Source: Parendozoicomonas callyspongiae
GTDB taxonomy: Bacteria; Pseudomonadota; Gammaproteobacteria; Pseudomonadales; Endozoicomonadaceae
DNA length: 64,000 nt
Assembly (NCBI RefSeq): GCF_023502345.1
Contig: NZ_JAMFLX010000010.1
Coordinates: 79,001 to 143,000 of the forward strand
Direction: 5' to 3'
Of this stretch, positions 1 through 8,766 are shown piece by piece. Both the position numbers and the translations under genes were made by a program. Below the pieces are notes generated by a model. The model did no database searches. It saw only the letters and a list, made by a program, of their open reading frames with translations, and was not told the origin of the DNA. Position 1 is the first letter of the stretch. Each line of letters opens with the position of its first letter.

Positions 1-560
1 TTCGCAGCGGCTACGGTGTAGTCCTTGCCTGCAACTTCCAGACTTTCTGCATCAACATTGGTCAGAGAGAATTCAATAGTTTCATTGGCATTAGCGCCAA
101 CCTGGAAACTGAAGGTTTTCTCACTGCCCTTGCTGCCGTCAGTACCGCTCAGCAGATCAATGCCGGCAAACTCGGTTTTTTCTGCAACACGAGTGATTTC
201 AGTAGCCAGAGCATCCATCTCTTTCTGCATGGCTGCACGGTCTTTGGTGGTGTTGGTATCGTTGGCAGCTTGCAGAGACAGGTCACGCATGCGGTTCAGC
301 ATATCAGTGACTTCAGTCATGGCACCTTCAGCTGTCTGAGCCATGGAAACCGCATCATTAGCATTACGCTGGGCAACATTCAGACCGTTGATCTGAGTTT
401 CCATGCGGTTAGAGATCTGCATGCCGGCCGCATCGTCAGAAGCAGAGTTGATGCGCAGGCCGGTGGACAGCTTGAGCATGCTTGCATTCAGGCCGCTTTG
501 GGTGTTATTCAGGTTGCTCTGGGCAACCATTGCGGTGGTGTTGGTGTTAATAGTAATCAT
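1..560 (-). CDS. fliC: Flagellin (N-terminal part; runs off the window)
   Basis: This is the filament subunit of the flagellum, exported through the flagellar type III apparatus and polymerised outside the cell. The visible protein begins MITINTNTTAMVAQSNLN, the standard flagellin D0 start, and continues with the conserved D1 helices (LSTGLRINSASDDAAGMQI, then SMAQTAEGAMTEV and MRDLSLQAAN). About 187 residues are visible before the window edge, so the central variable domain and the C-terminal D0/D1 region are missing. A GGAG ribosome site lies just upstream of the ATG at 560. The gene follows fliB on the same strand, which points to methylated flagellin. The family assignment is certain; whether other flagellin copies follow cannot be seen. 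Confidence 0.96.
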   Translation of the reverse strand, partial: MITINTNTTAMVAQSNLNNTQSGLNASMLKLSTGLRINSASDDAAGMQISNRMETQINGLNVAQRNANDAVSMAQTAEGAMTEVTDMLNRMRDLSLQAANDTNTTKDRAAMQKEMDALATEITRVAEKTEFAGIDLLSGTDGSKGSEKTFSFQVGANANETIEFSLTNVDAESLEVAGKDYTVAAA

Positions 561-707
561 CGTCTGACTCCAAAAAATTTTGTCTAGCCATCGGGCCAGT
601 ACCTATAGGAGTCGGGTTTGTGGCTTTGATTTTAAATTTTTTAAGTGAGTTTCTCGAAAATCTTTAACCTCGTACTGTGATTACTTACTCTTGTTGACAG
701 CCCCCGG

Positions 708-733
708 CTATCAGCAATTGGTTAAGAGTTTGA
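708..733 (-). promoter_or_regulatory. Possible sigma-28 (FliA) promoter for fliC
   Basis: Read on the minus strand, TCAA, 14 bases and GCTGATAG resemble the flagellar sigma-28 consensus (TCAAG or TAAA, then GCCGATAA). It would start transcription about 140 bases before the flagellin ATG. The -10 element matches six of eight consensus bases. This is inference from pattern only. The rest of the 369-base gap between fliC and fliB (561-929) shows no gene and no clear terminator. Confidence 0.4.
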
Positions 734-929
734 ATGTTGCAACCGGGGGGAACCTGATTTTTGGTAGCGGCTCTAAAAACAGCTTAGCGTAGAGAGCGAG
801 AACGACTGCTGTGTCAGGTTTGCTATGTAGATCTTACAATTATTTTTGACATCTGGTCGATTTTTTAAAGCCAATGAGCTGAGGTTTAACCGAGGCACCT
901 CCTCAATTGATATTGTCGAGAAAAGTTTA

Positions 930-2123
930 TCACTTCAGCAGGCTCATAATCTGGGCATGGCTTCCCAGTTTCATTAATACTGTATTGGCATGCAGGCTTT
1001 TCAGATATTCCTGATTGTGATCGGCGCTGCGGGACATTGAGTGCACAATTCCAACCAATAACTCTTTATAGTGACCTGGCTCAGCAAGCATCTGCAAATA
1101 GAAGCGAATCAAAATATATTTCAGAGTAAATTCAGCATATCCGGCCAGTAATTCTTCTCCAGTTTTGTGGCAGATATCACTGGTGTACAGCCAATGAAGC
1201 ATCATATTCACGAGACCATGACCACAGTCTTCTATGAGTGGAGTATAATGCTGCTGCCGGTCGGCAAGAAGCTGTTCCATATTGACCGAGCCATGTTCCC
1301 CAAATTTTTCCTTCAAGTTATCAACAAATTGCTGGTGATATCCTTCAAGAACCTTGTTGTGCTTGAAGAATTGAAGTTTCTCCATCAGCTGTTTTAGAAG
1401 ATGTGCCTGCCCTTTAATATTTGGAGTGGCTTCCGCGTACATACGATTTAATAATTTATCTTCACGCATCTGGAAAAAAGTCTGGCACGCGGCAAGAATG
1501 TCACCACTGTTCTCTCGCTTAGCAACAAGACTGAATAATGCACCCAGGTGGAACAATCGTTCATCTGGACATTCCTCTTCCCCAAGAACAGCCTGAAAAG
1601 CAGTTTGACGAAAAGCATCAAAATGGTCGGGCACATTATTGTATGTAGACAAAATCAGACCGGATTCGATCTTTGCTTCCGGGTCGGTTTCAAACATCAT
1701 GGCAGAAGGGTCGAGAAGAATTTTTCGCGCTGCTTCCGGGCAAGAAAGACTTAGACTTGGTTCGATTTTGCCTGTTAGGGATTTAGTCTGACGAGGATAA
1801 GTTTTGCACGTTGCAGAAAGAAGTTTTTCACCATGATTGCAGTGGATATAACAGGTGCCATCTTTATTTTGCAGAGGGCAGGAGCTGTCAGACTTCAGGT
1901 TAATTAACCGGTATTCATGGTCGGTCTGCTGCCGGGGGCGGCTCATCTGGTTGCGGGTGATATCACGAAGAACGGGATCTGTGCTTTTTTTGTAGATTTT
2001 ATACGTTTTCTTGTCGATAGTAATTCGCCAGCTCTGACAGCAGTGATGTTCGCAGTTTGGGCCAATGCAGGAAAAGTCGCGATAGAATTTTGGATATAGA
2101 ACCTGATTTTGGGAAGCGGGCAT
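930..2123 (-). CDS. fliB: Flagellin lysine-N-methylase FliB
   Basis: FliB methylates surface lysines of flagellin before or during export. The 397-residue protein is close to the length of Salmonella FliB. Near the N-terminus it carries CIGPNCEHHCCQSW and then CPLQNKDGTCYIHC with further cysteines (ATCKTYPR and a Cys-Pro around residue 130), the metal or Fe-S binding cysteine array of the YkgJ/FliB family. The rest is helical with no membrane segment. It lies directly upstream of fliC on the same strand, matching the fliB-fliC arrangement of Salmonella. No terminator was recognised between the two. The identification rests on the cysteine pattern, the length and the context. Confidence 0.88.
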   Translation of the reverse strand: MPASQNQVLYPKFYRDFSCIGPNCEHHCCQSWRITIDKKTYKIYKKSTDPVLRDITRNQMSRPRQQTDHEYRLINLKSDSSCPLQNKDGTCYIHCNHGEKLLSATCKTYPRQTKSLTGKIEPSLSLSCPEAARKILLDPSAMMFETDPEAKIESGLILSTYNNVPDHFDAFRQTAFQAVLGEEECPDERLFHLGALFSLVAKRENSGDILAACQTFFQMREDKLLNRMYAEATPNIKGQAHLLKQLMEKLQFFKHNKVLEGYHQQFVDNLKEKFGEHGSVNMEQLLADRQQHYTPLIEDCGHGLVNMMLHWLYTSDICHKTGEELLAGYAEFTLKYILIRFYLQMLAEPGHYKELLVGIVHSMSRSADHNQEYLKSLHANTVLMKLGSHAQIMSLLK

Positions 2124-2200
2124 CGGTACAGCTCATTTCGAATAAATGCGCATATTCAAAGCAAGAAACAAGCCATCATAATGGTGAGAGTTGAACCTTT

Positions 2201-2458
2201 TTACCCGTTGGTGAAATGCTGGCGCATAAGAAATTCAAGCTGGTCAAAACGTCCCTCCAGTTGACTAAACCGCTGGTCAATATGAACTCTTAGCTCCTGT
2301 TGTCCCTGTTCCAGTTTTTCCAGCCGATACTCTGTTCTTCCCTGATACTCCCTCTGCTCCTTGAGAATAAGACTGATGACATCCTCCACACCATGCAAAA
2401 GTCTGTCGTACTCTTCCTGGTGCCTGGCATAAAAATCAGCCAGCTTTTTAAAATCCAT
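2201..2458 (-). CDS. Small predicted coiled-coil protein
   Basis: This 85-residue protein is almost entirely helical and charged. The part from about residue 30 to 75 (repeated LEKLEQGQQEL and QLEGRFDQLEF heptads) looks like a short coiled coil. I do not recognise a family, and no catalytic motif, signal peptide or membrane segment is present. The ribosome site is weak. It sits alone between fliB and a divergent YgjV-like gene. The heptad periodicity argues for a real gene, but its small size leaves doubt. Confidence 0.5.
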   Translation of the reverse strand: MDFKKLADFYARHQEEYDRLLHGVEDVISLILKEQREYQGRTEYRLEKLEQGQQELRVHIDQRFSQLEGRFDQLEFLMRQHFTNG

Positions 2459-2596
2459 ACCAGTAGCACCGCCTGTTGTTCTTTTCTGCAGGGGAATGAG
2501 TATAGCTCCCGGTTGACCTGCCTATGATGAAACCTGTACAAAAGCGCGCTTTTGAAAATATTTTATAAAACTGGCTTTAAAGCTTGGAGTGTTTGT

Positions 2597-3220
2597 ATGT
2601 CTCAAGTAGATCTGCTTGAGCTGTTTGGTTACGTGGCTTCGGTTATCGTAGCAATCAGTTTGACAATGAGTTCCATCGTAAAACTGCGTTGGTGGAACCT
2701 TTTGGGTGCAACCTGTTTTGGTACTTACGGTTTGTTGATCGGTGCGCTGCCTGTTGCTCTGTTGAACTACTTTATTGCTCTGGCCAATATCTACTATCTG
2801 TACAAGATGTACACCGAGAAGGCTCACTTCCAGGTTCTTCCGATTTCTACAAGTGATGTTTATCTGAAAGAGTTTGTCCGCCTGCATGAAGGCGAAATCA
2901 AGGAATTTTTCCCTCCTTTCGGTCTGCGTGACAATCGTGATTACATCTCCATGATGATTCACCGTGATCTGGCTGTGGCGGGTATGTTTATTGGCCACAA
3001 GATTGATGGCACGACGCTGGAAATGGATCTGGACTTTGTTCTGGCGCCGTATCGCGATATGAAGCCTGGGCAGTTTATTTTTAAAGAGAGTACAGATATC
3101 TTTAAAAAGCACGGTATCAAAAAGGTTGTCTCTGCCCCTGGTAGTGAAGGCCATACAACATATTTGACTAAGATCGGTTTTGCCATGAAGGGCGACCGTT
3201 TGGAGTTGGATCTGGCTTAA
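2597..3220 (+). CDS. YgjV-like membrane protein with C-terminal cytosolic domain
   Basis: The N-terminal 85 residues (from MSQVDLLELFGYVASV) contain about three hydrophobic segments including the KLRWWNLLGATCFGTYGLL stretch typical of YgjV-family inner-membrane proteins. Residues of roughly 95-205 form a soluble domain (ISTSDVYLKEFVRLHEGEI onward) with some resemblance to an acetyltransferase-like fold; that part is a guess. I chose the ATG at 2597 because GGAG precedes it by eight bases; an upstream ATG at 2552 has no ribosome site and would add 15 residues before the first membrane helix. Function is unknown. It ends at a strong hairpin shared with the convergent flgL. Confidence 0.75.
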   Translation: MSQVDLLELFGYVASVIVAISLTMSSIVKLRWWNLLGATCFGTYGLLIGALPVALLNYFIALANIYYLYKMYTEKAHFQVLPISTSDVYLKEFVRLHEGEIKEFFPPFGLRDNRDYISMMIHRDLAVAGMFIGHKIDGTTLEMDLDFVLAPYRDMKPGQFIFKESTDIFKKHGIKKVVSAPGSEGHTTYLTKIGFAMKGDRLELDLA

Positions 3221-3239
3221 ATGACCAAACCCTGGAAAT

Positions 3240-3275
3240 AAAAAAGCGCAGAACCTTTCAGGTCTGCGCTTTTTT
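3240..3275. terminator. Bidirectional Rho-independent terminator
   Basis: A 12-base inverted repeat (AAAAAGCGCAGA and its complement) with a 10-base loop ends in a T run when read in either direction. It lies between the convergent YgjV-like gene and flgL and should stop both. Confidence 0.9.
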
Positions 3276-3294
3276 ATTCTTTGCAGTCTAATTA

Positions 3295-4188
3295 CTAAAC
3301 GTAATTGAATAAGGATAGCTTGATAGTGCTGGAATAGCTTTTTTGAGCTGCAGTCAGCATCGTCTGCTGGACGCTTAGGCGCGTCGTCGCTTCAGCAAAA
3401 TCCAGGTCTTCCAGAGAGCTTTGCATGGATTTGTTGGCGAGCTGCTTATCTGCATTTGTTGTTTCTGCAGCTTTTAATGTATTCACTTCAGCACCAATGG
3501 TGGTGATGGACTCGTTGACACTCTTCTGGGCTTTATCAATATCTTTAATGACTTTGTCAACAGCTGCCGCATTATCGGTTGATGGGTTCTTCAAAGCTGC
3601 GATAAATGTATCCATTTCTTCAAGAAATTCTGCGCTGCTCCCAAAGAGCTGCTCAGAGGTAACTCCAAGGCTGGCAGATTGAGAGTCACTGATTTCAATC
3701 TTTCTGGTTGAACTGGAGCTGTTATTATCCCAGCCAGAAGCCGCTTTCTTGATGGGGGCGGTATCGCCTTTAGTACCACCAAAAATGTATTCACCACTGG
3801 AAGACTTGGTGTTTGTAAGATCTGCAATGGTTTCAACGACCTGCTCAAGTTCTTTGGCGATGGCTTCCAGATCTTCCTGGGATTTACTGCCATTTTTAGC
3901 TGAAATCGCCAGATCCCGGGCGCGGTTCATATTATTGTTGATATCTTTCAGTGCCGTTTCCTGATTGGACAGCATGGTGGTCGCTGATTTGATATTGCTT
4001 GACCAGACTTCCAGCTGACTCAGGTCGTCATCCAGTCCCATCAACTGGGAGGCTGCGAAAACGTCATCAGAAGGTGCAAGAATGCGCTTATTCGAGCTCA
4101 GCTGCATCATTGTTTTGCTGACACCGGTCGATGCAGTTTGAATGTTACCGCTCATTGAATTGTGCAACTGCATAGTGCTGACGCGCAT
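3295..4188 (-). CDS. flgL: Flagellar hook-associated protein 3 (hook-filament junction)
   Basis: FlgL forms the ring that joins FlgK to the flagellin filament. The 297-residue protein has the flagellin-like N-terminal helix (MRVSTMQLHNSMSGNIQ, then NKRILAPSDD) and the matching C-terminal helix (LDFAEATTRLSVQQTMLTA), with a small variable middle domain. Length is normal for the family. AAGGAG precedes the ATG. It is the last gene of the minus-strand flg block, 26 bases after flgK, and is followed by a bidirectional terminator. Confidence 0.97.
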   Translation of the reverse strand: MRVSTMQLHNSMSGNIQTASTGVSKTMMQLSSNKRILAPSDDVFAASQLMGLDDDLSQLEVWSSNIKSATTMLSNQETALKDINNNMNRARDLAISAKNGSKSQEDLEAIAKELEQVVETIADLTNTKSSSGEYIFGGTKGDTAPIKKAASGWDNNSSSSTRKIEISDSQSASLGVTSEQLFGSSAEFLEEMDTFIAALKNPSTDNAAAVDKVIKDIDKAQKSVNESITTIGAEVNTLKAAETTNADKQLANKSMQSSLEDLDFAEATTRLSVQQTMLTAAQKSYSSTIKLSLFNYV

Positions 4189-4214
4189 ATTTGATTCTCC
4201 TTATCTCAACAGGC

Positions 4215-5501
4215 TCAGACCATGCTCAACACGGTTTTGAACATCTCATTTGCAGATGAAATAACTTTGGCATTGGCAGAGTAAAGCTGCTGGAATACCA
4301 GCATGTTAGCGGCTTCTTCGTCGAGGTTGACACCGCTTTTACTCATCACTTTATTCGTGGCTTCCTTGAAAACCGTTTCACTGGCTTTGTGGCTGTTCTG
4401 GGCACTGGCGCTCTTGCTGGCCACTTTGCTGACGATGCTGTTCCAGTCTTTATTAATCGATTGATCATTCTGTACATCAATCATCTTCAGCAGGTTGGCA
4501 TTACTGCCATGCTCGTCAGCCTTATCAGAAAATGCCAGCTCTTCCGGAGCAGTGATCTCCACGGTCATCTTGCCGTTTTCATACTTGAGAAGATCTTTAC
4601 CGGCATTGCCCTTGGCATCAAAGCCATTCTTATGCTGAGTATTAAGTGAAGTCACCAGCTTTTGGGCCAGATCATCCAGTTCTTTCTGTGCATCAGCCAG
4701 AGTGCCATCACGAAAATCAACCAGGCCGCCGATAGCTCCACCGGGCTCATCAATTTTTTTTGTGGCAACCCCTGTGTCGATGGCAACAAATCCACCTTGG
4801 ATAACCACTTCGCTGGTTTCAACGCGTGTCACCAGAGGCTCGCCAGAGGGCATGGTGATGGTTGCAGTTTTGTCGTCTTCAATCAGAACTGAGACATTGA
4901 GGTGCTCAGATAACTGTTGGATAGCCTTGTCGCGCTGGTCCAGCAGATGCCCTGGAACTTCACCGGCAGTATCAGCTTCGGCGATGGCTTTGTTGATGCT
5001 TGCTACATCCTCAATCAGACTGTTAGCTTCACCAACCAAAGACCCCATCTGATGCTGGATATCATTTTTTTGCGTATCCAGAGAGTTGGACAGACTGTTA
5101 AAACGGCTCGCCATATTGTTGGCACTGGCCAGTACTTCCTGGCGGAAGGCGTTGTCCATGGGGTCAGCACTGGCTTTGTTCAGGTTGCCGAAAAACTCAT
5201 TGATAACTGGAGAAAGACCTGTTGAGTTGCCTGCAATAGTTGTTTCGAGACGTTTGGCATGACTGGCATCAGTCGTGTTGTAGCCCAGAACAGTGGCCGA
5301 GCTCCAGAGTTCCTGTACGGCATAGCTTTCACTGATGCGCTCAATCTGGGAAATATAAACACCGCCGGTTTCCGCAGAAGTAAAGTTGGCAACCTGTCGC
5401 GAATAACCAGCTACACCAGCATTGGCAATATTGCTGCTGGTTGTTTTCAGTGCGGTTGATGCGGCGGTCAGGCCGGACACACCGTTATAAATCATGCTCA
5501 T
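4215..5501 (-). CDS. flgK: Flagellar hook-associated protein 1
   Basis: FlgK is the first junction protein between hook and filament. The N-terminus (MSMIYNGVSGLTAASTALKT, then SSNIANAGVAGYSRQ) and the C-terminal helix (NLDEEAANMLVFQQLYSANA) are diagnostic of the rod/hook/HAP family. At 428 residues it is clearly shorter than enterobacterial FlgK (about 547), so the exposed middle domain is reduced. It lies between flgJ and flgL on the same strand; an inverted repeat at 5547-5590 separates it from flgJ. Confidence 0.96.
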   Translation of the reverse strand: MSMIYNGVSGLTAASTALKTTSSNIANAGVAGYSRQVANFTSAETGGVYISQIERISESYAVQELWSSATVLGYNTTDASHAKRLETTIAGNSTGLSPVINEFFGNLNKASADPMDNAFRQEVLASANNMASRFNSLSNSLDTQKNDIQHQMGSLVGEANSLIEDVASINKAIAEADTAGEVPGHLLDQRDKAIQQLSEHLNVSVLIEDDKTATITMPSGEPLVTRVETSEVVIQGGFVAIDTGVATKKIDEPGGAIGGLVDFRDGTLADAQKELDDLAQKLVTSLNTQHKNGFDAKGNAGKDLLKYENGKMTVEITAPEELAFSDKADEHGSNANLLKMIDVQNDQSINKDWNSIVSKVASKSASAQNSHKASETVFKEATNKVMSKSGVNLDEEAANMLVFQQLYSANAKVISSANEMFKTVLSMV

Positions 5502-5546
5502 AGAGGCGGTCTTAGCTCTTGTATAGAGTGCGGTATTAAGTGCTTT

Positions 5547-5590
5547 CTGCTTAAGTCAGTAGTCGTCTGTTAGCGAACTGACTTAAACAG
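5547..5590. repeat. Inverted repeat in the flgJ-flgK gap
   Basis: The arms at 5547-5560 and 5577-5590 pair in 13 of 14 positions (TTAAGTCAGT and ACTGACTTAA are perfect complements) around a 16-base loop. No T run follows in the direction of transcription, so it looks more like an mRNA processing or stability hairpin, or an attenuator, than a full terminator. Confidence 0.7.
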
Positions 5591-5615
5591 ATACCTTGTT
5601 CTGAGGACGTAAAGG

Positions 5616-6032
5616 TTATTCCTCAACACCTTTTTCTGAAGTCCCTGTAGGTGTGCTTTCGCTGGGCTGGGTCTTACCCTGGATCTGCTCAACCTGAGAA
5701 ACCAATTGATCAGCGACGCCAAGGGTTCTCTGGCTGGCCATTTCCAAAGCCAGCTGGCTGTCATAGAAGCCCTGGTAGAAGCGGGTCTGGTCGCTGGAGA
5801 ATGGATTGTCTTCCGCCAGAGTTTCCGTAGCCTGCCGCATGCTTTTCAGCATCTCTTCAACCATCATCGCCTCAAACTGAGTGGCAGCAGCCTGAAGTGC
5901 TTCCGGAGAGTTGCTGTTTCCCTTGAAGACTTCCATGGACTTCGGGTCAGCAGCCATCTTTTGCGATGGCTGCTGAAAAGGCTGAGATACTGAATCGGGA
6001 AGGTGACCTGAGTTGCCGTTATTTATCTGCAT
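5616..6032 (-). CDS. flgJ: FlgJ, rod-binding domain only (no muramidase)
   Basis: FlgJ caps and scaffolds the growing rod in the periplasm. The 138-residue protein contains the rod-binding domain (EALQAAATQFEAMMVEEMLKS, split here as EALQAAATQFEAMM followed by VEEMLKSMRQAT, then NPFSSDQTRFYQGFYDSQLA). The protein ends in a polar tail and lacks the C-terminal glucosaminidase domain that makes enterobacterial FlgJ about 313 residues long. A separate hydrolase must open the peptidoglycan for the rod. It overlaps the flgI stop by one base, implying translational coupling. Confidence 0.92.
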   Translation of the reverse strand: MQINNGNSGHLPDSVSQPFQQPSQKMAADPKSMEVFKGNSNSPEALQAAATQFEAMMVEEMLKSMRQATETLAEDNPFSSDQTRFYQGFYDSQLALEMASQRTLGVADQLVSQVEQIQGKTQPSESTPTGTSEKGVEE

Positions 6033-7138
6033 CAGATCACCACCAACTCGGCTTTCAGGGAGCCAGCTTCCTTCAGAGCCTGAAGAACTGCCATTAGATC
6101 GGCAGGTGTTGCACCAACACTGTTTACAGCGTTTACAACTTCCTGCAGAGAGTGGCTTTCGGGCATCATAAATAGACGGCTGTTGCCCTGTTCAACTTGA
6201 ATATCAGACTGGGGAGTTGTGACGGCCTGGCCTCCAGAGGTGAAGGAATTAGGCTGGCTGACATTAGATGATTCCTGAATGGAAACAATCAGATTGCCGT
6301 GGCTCACTGCCGCTGTAGTCACACGTACATCCTGGTTCATAACCACAGTACCGGTACGGCTGTTGATAACGACACGTGCTGGTGGGCGTGATGATTCAAC
6401 ATCCAGGTTTTCCAGCATGGCCATAAATGTAACCTTCTGACCACTGTCTGCTGGAGCTGAAACAGTGATAGATGCGCTGTCACGGGCTTTGGCCGCAGAT
6501 GGCCCCAGCAGTTCATTAATACTGCGAACAATATTGCGGGCTGTGGTAAAGCTTGGGCTGCGCAGGTTGAGAGTAATGAAATCCTGGCTGGCAAAGTTGC
6601 TGGGAACTTCGCGTTCAACAGTTGCTCCGGACGGGATGCGACCTACAGTCGGAATATTTACGGTCACTTCAGAACCGCTGTTGCCTTCAACTGAGATGCC
6701 GGAAACAACCAGGTTACCCTGGGCCAGAGCGTAAACATTGCCATCGATACCTTTCAGTGGCGCAAGCAGAAGGGTGCCGCCATTCAGGCTTTTGGCATCA
6801 CCAATGGACGACACGGTAATATCTATCTTCTGCCCGGGGCGTGCAAAAGCGGGCAGAGTGGCAGTGATTGAAACTGCTGCCACGTTCTTGATGTTGGGGT
6901 CAGTCCCAGCTGGAAGCTGAATACCCAGCTGGCGCAGCATATTGTTCAGGGACTGACTGGTAAACTTGGTCTGTCGGGTTTTGTCGCCGCTGCCATCAAG
7001 ACCAACAACAAGACCATAGCCAACCAGCTGGTTGCTGCGAACACCGCTGATATCAACAAGATCCAGCAGGCGTTCAGCTTTTACCTGGGTGCATAACAGA
7101 AGAAATAGCAGCGGAAGGATTCTTTTCATAATACTCAT
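6032..7138 (-). CDS. flgI: Flagellar P-ring protein
   Basis: FlgI forms the P-ring around the rod in the peptidoglycan layer. It has an N-terminal Sec signal (MKRILPLLFLLLCTQVKA, probable cleavage before ERLLDLVDISG) and the conserved start of the mature chain (SNQLVGYGLVVGLDGSGDKT). The length of 368 residues is normal. It lies nine bases after flgH, with flgJ overlapping its stop codon. Confidence 0.97.
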   Translation of the reverse strand: MSIMKRILPLLFLLLCTQVKAERLLDLVDISGVRSNQLVGYGLVVGLDGSGDKTRQTKFTSQSLNNMLRQLGIQLPAGTDPNIKNVAAVSITATLPAFARPGQKIDITVSSIGDAKSLNGGTLLLAPLKGIDGNVYALAQGNLVVSGISVEGNSGSEVTVNIPTVGRIPSGATVEREVPSNFASQDFITLNLRSPSFTTARNIVRSINELLGPSAAKARDSASITVSAPADSGQKVTFMAMLENLDVESSRPPARVVINSRTGTVVMNQDVRVTTAAVSHGNLIVSIQESSNVSQPNSFTSGGQAVTTPQSDIQVEQGNSRLFMMPESHSLQEVVNAVNSVGATPADLMAVLQALKEAGSLKAELVVI

Positions 7139-7147
7139 AATGCTGCC

Positions 7148-7897
7148 TTACATTGGGTAAATCGGACTGTTAAAGAAGCGATTCAGCCAGCCTGGGTCGT
7201 TGGCATCGTTGAGCGGACCAGCGCCGGAATACATGATGCGGGCATTAGCAAGACGTTTTGAGAGAACAACATTGTTGGGGCTGATATCTTCTGGACGCAG
7301 TATGCCCTCAAGGCGGATATATTCATCGCCCTGGTTTAACCGCAGCCATTTCTCTCCCACGATCCGCAGAGAACCATTTGGGTAAACTTCGGCAACTGTG
7401 ACAGTAATATCACCCTGAAGCTGGTTGTTCTGACTGCTGTTGGCTTTACCTTCGAATGTCCGGTCTGTACCAATAGATGTGGCCCAGTCTTTCAGCGAGC
7501 CAAACAGGGTTGGTGCTTTCATTCCAACAGAGCTGTTCTTGTTGAAATCTGTTCCTGAGCTTTTTTTGGAACTGGTGCTCTCATCCAGGCGGACAGTCAG
7601 AATATCGCCAACCCGAAAAGCCATTCTGTCTTCAAACAGATTATTGGCATAGGTTGGGTTGTACAGGCTGCCGTTATTGGTTGTCTGTGTCTTGACAAGA
7701 GGAGGCTGTATTGGTGCCCAGCGCTTGGTATCTGGCTGTGCATCAGGCTTTGGAAGAAGACTGCAGCCAGACATCAGGCTGGTAGCCAAGGCCAATATTA
7801 TTGCAGCTTTTATACAGCCTTGAGCTGGAAATGCCCACCTCGAAAAATGAGAGTATCTGGGGCATTTCAAAGGTAAAAAACGTCTTGCTGAAAACAT
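7148..7897 (-). CDS. flgH: Flagellar L-ring lipoprotein
   Basis: FlgH forms the L-ring in the outer membrane. A lipobox (LMSGC, Cys about residue 45) follows the hydrophobic stretch IKAAIILALATS; the mature domain contains NNLFEDRMAFRVGDILTV and the conserved LRPEDISPNNVVLSKRLANA. The signal has an unusually long polar n-region of about 29 residues when read from the ATG at 7897, and the ribosome site there is weak, so the true start may be internal, perhaps at a non-ATG codon. It lies between flgG and flgI. Confidence 0.95.
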   Translation of the reverse strand: MFSARRFLPLKCPRYSHFSRWAFPAQGCIKAAIILALATSLMSGCSLLPKPDAQPDTKRWAPIQPPLVKTQTTNNGSLYNPTYANNLFEDRMAFRVGDILTVRLDESTSSKKSSGTDFNKNSSVGMKAPTLFGSLKDWATSIGTDRTFEGKANSSQNNQLQGDITVTVAEVYPNGSLRIVGEKWLRLNQGDEYIRLEGILRPEDISPNNVVLSKRLANARIMYSGAGPLNDANDPGWLNRFFNSPIYPM

Positions 7898-7966
7898 GCT
7901 GATGAAACTTCTCAGTTTTTGCTATCGGCCGACTACAGAAGAGTCAGCCAATAGCGAAACGGGTTA

Positions 7967-8752
7967 TTACAGAACCTGGTTGGTGTACTTCAGCATCTGA
8001 TCAACGGAAGACAGAACCTTGGTGTTCATCTCATAGGCACGCTGGGCTGTCACCATGTTCACCATCTCTTCCACCATATTCACGTTGGAAGCCTCAAGGG
8101 CAAACTGGCGAACTGTGCCGAGACCGTCCTGGCCAGGCGTTGCTTCCTGGGCGGCACCACTGGATGCTGTCTCAGCGAACAGGTTTTGGCCCATGGCACT
8201 CAGGCCGGCTGGGTTTACGAAGTTTACCAGCGTGATTTGTCCCAGCTCCTGCGGTGCAGCCTGTCCGGCAATCGTGGCTGAGACAGTGCCGTCCTGACCG
8301 ATGGTGACTTTTGTAGCTTCTGCCGGAACTTCAATACTTGGTTCCAGACGGAAACCATCAGAAGTTACGATTTCACCATTTGAGTTCAGCTGGAACTGAC
8401 CATTCCGGGTGTAGGCATTGGAGCCATCAGGCATGGCAACCTGGAAAAAACCCTGGCCGATAACGGCAAGGTCATATTGGCCGGTTGTGGTCTTGAAGGC
8501 ACCTGTCGAGAAGTCTTTGCTGGTACCAACAACACGAACACCGGTACCCAGCTGCAGGCCGGTAGGCGTTTCGTTGTCCTGTGTGTTGTTGCTGCCAGGC
8601 TGCTTCTGAATCTGGTAGAACAGATCTTCAAAAACGACATTGTCAGCCTTGAAGCCAACGGTATTAATATTGGCCAGGTTGTTGGAAATTGCGGACAGCT
8701 GGGTGTTCTGTGCGCTGATGCCTGTCTGGCTGACCCAGAGTGATGCGTGCAT
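7967..8752 (-). CDS. flgG: Flagellar distal rod protein
   Basis: FlgG builds the distal rod. The protein begins with the rod/hook signature (NTQLSAISNNLANINTVGFK), carries the FlgG-specific VFEDLFYQIQKQPGSN segment at residues about 41-56, and ends with the C-terminal helix SNVNMVEEMVNMVTAQRAYE. The length of 261 residues equals the usual size. It lies 14 bases after flgF. Confidence 0.97.
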   Translation of the reverse strand: MHASLWVSQTGISAQNTQLSAISNNLANINTVGFKADNVVFEDLFYQIQKQPGSNNTQDNETPTGLQLGTGVRVVGTSKDFSTGAFKTTTGQYDLAVIGQGFFQVAMPDGSNAYTRNGQFQLNSNGEIVTSDGFRLEPSIEVPAEATKVTIGQDGTVSATIAGQAAPQELGQITLVNFVNPAGLSAMGQNLFAETASSGAAQEATPGQDGLGTVRQFALEASNVNMVEEMVNMVTAQRAYEMNTKVLSSVDQMLKYTNQVL

Positions 8753-8766
8753 GAATCTTTACCTTT

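Noticed and set aside
720..760. Possible sigma-54 promoter upstream of fliC
   Set aside because: The GG and GC pairs are 12 rather than 10 bases apart; a sigma-28-like site nearby fits better.
2522..3154. A 210-codon open frame antisense to the YgjV-like gene
   Set aside because: The plus-strand gene has membrane helices, a ribosome site and a terminator; the antisense product is polar without motifs.
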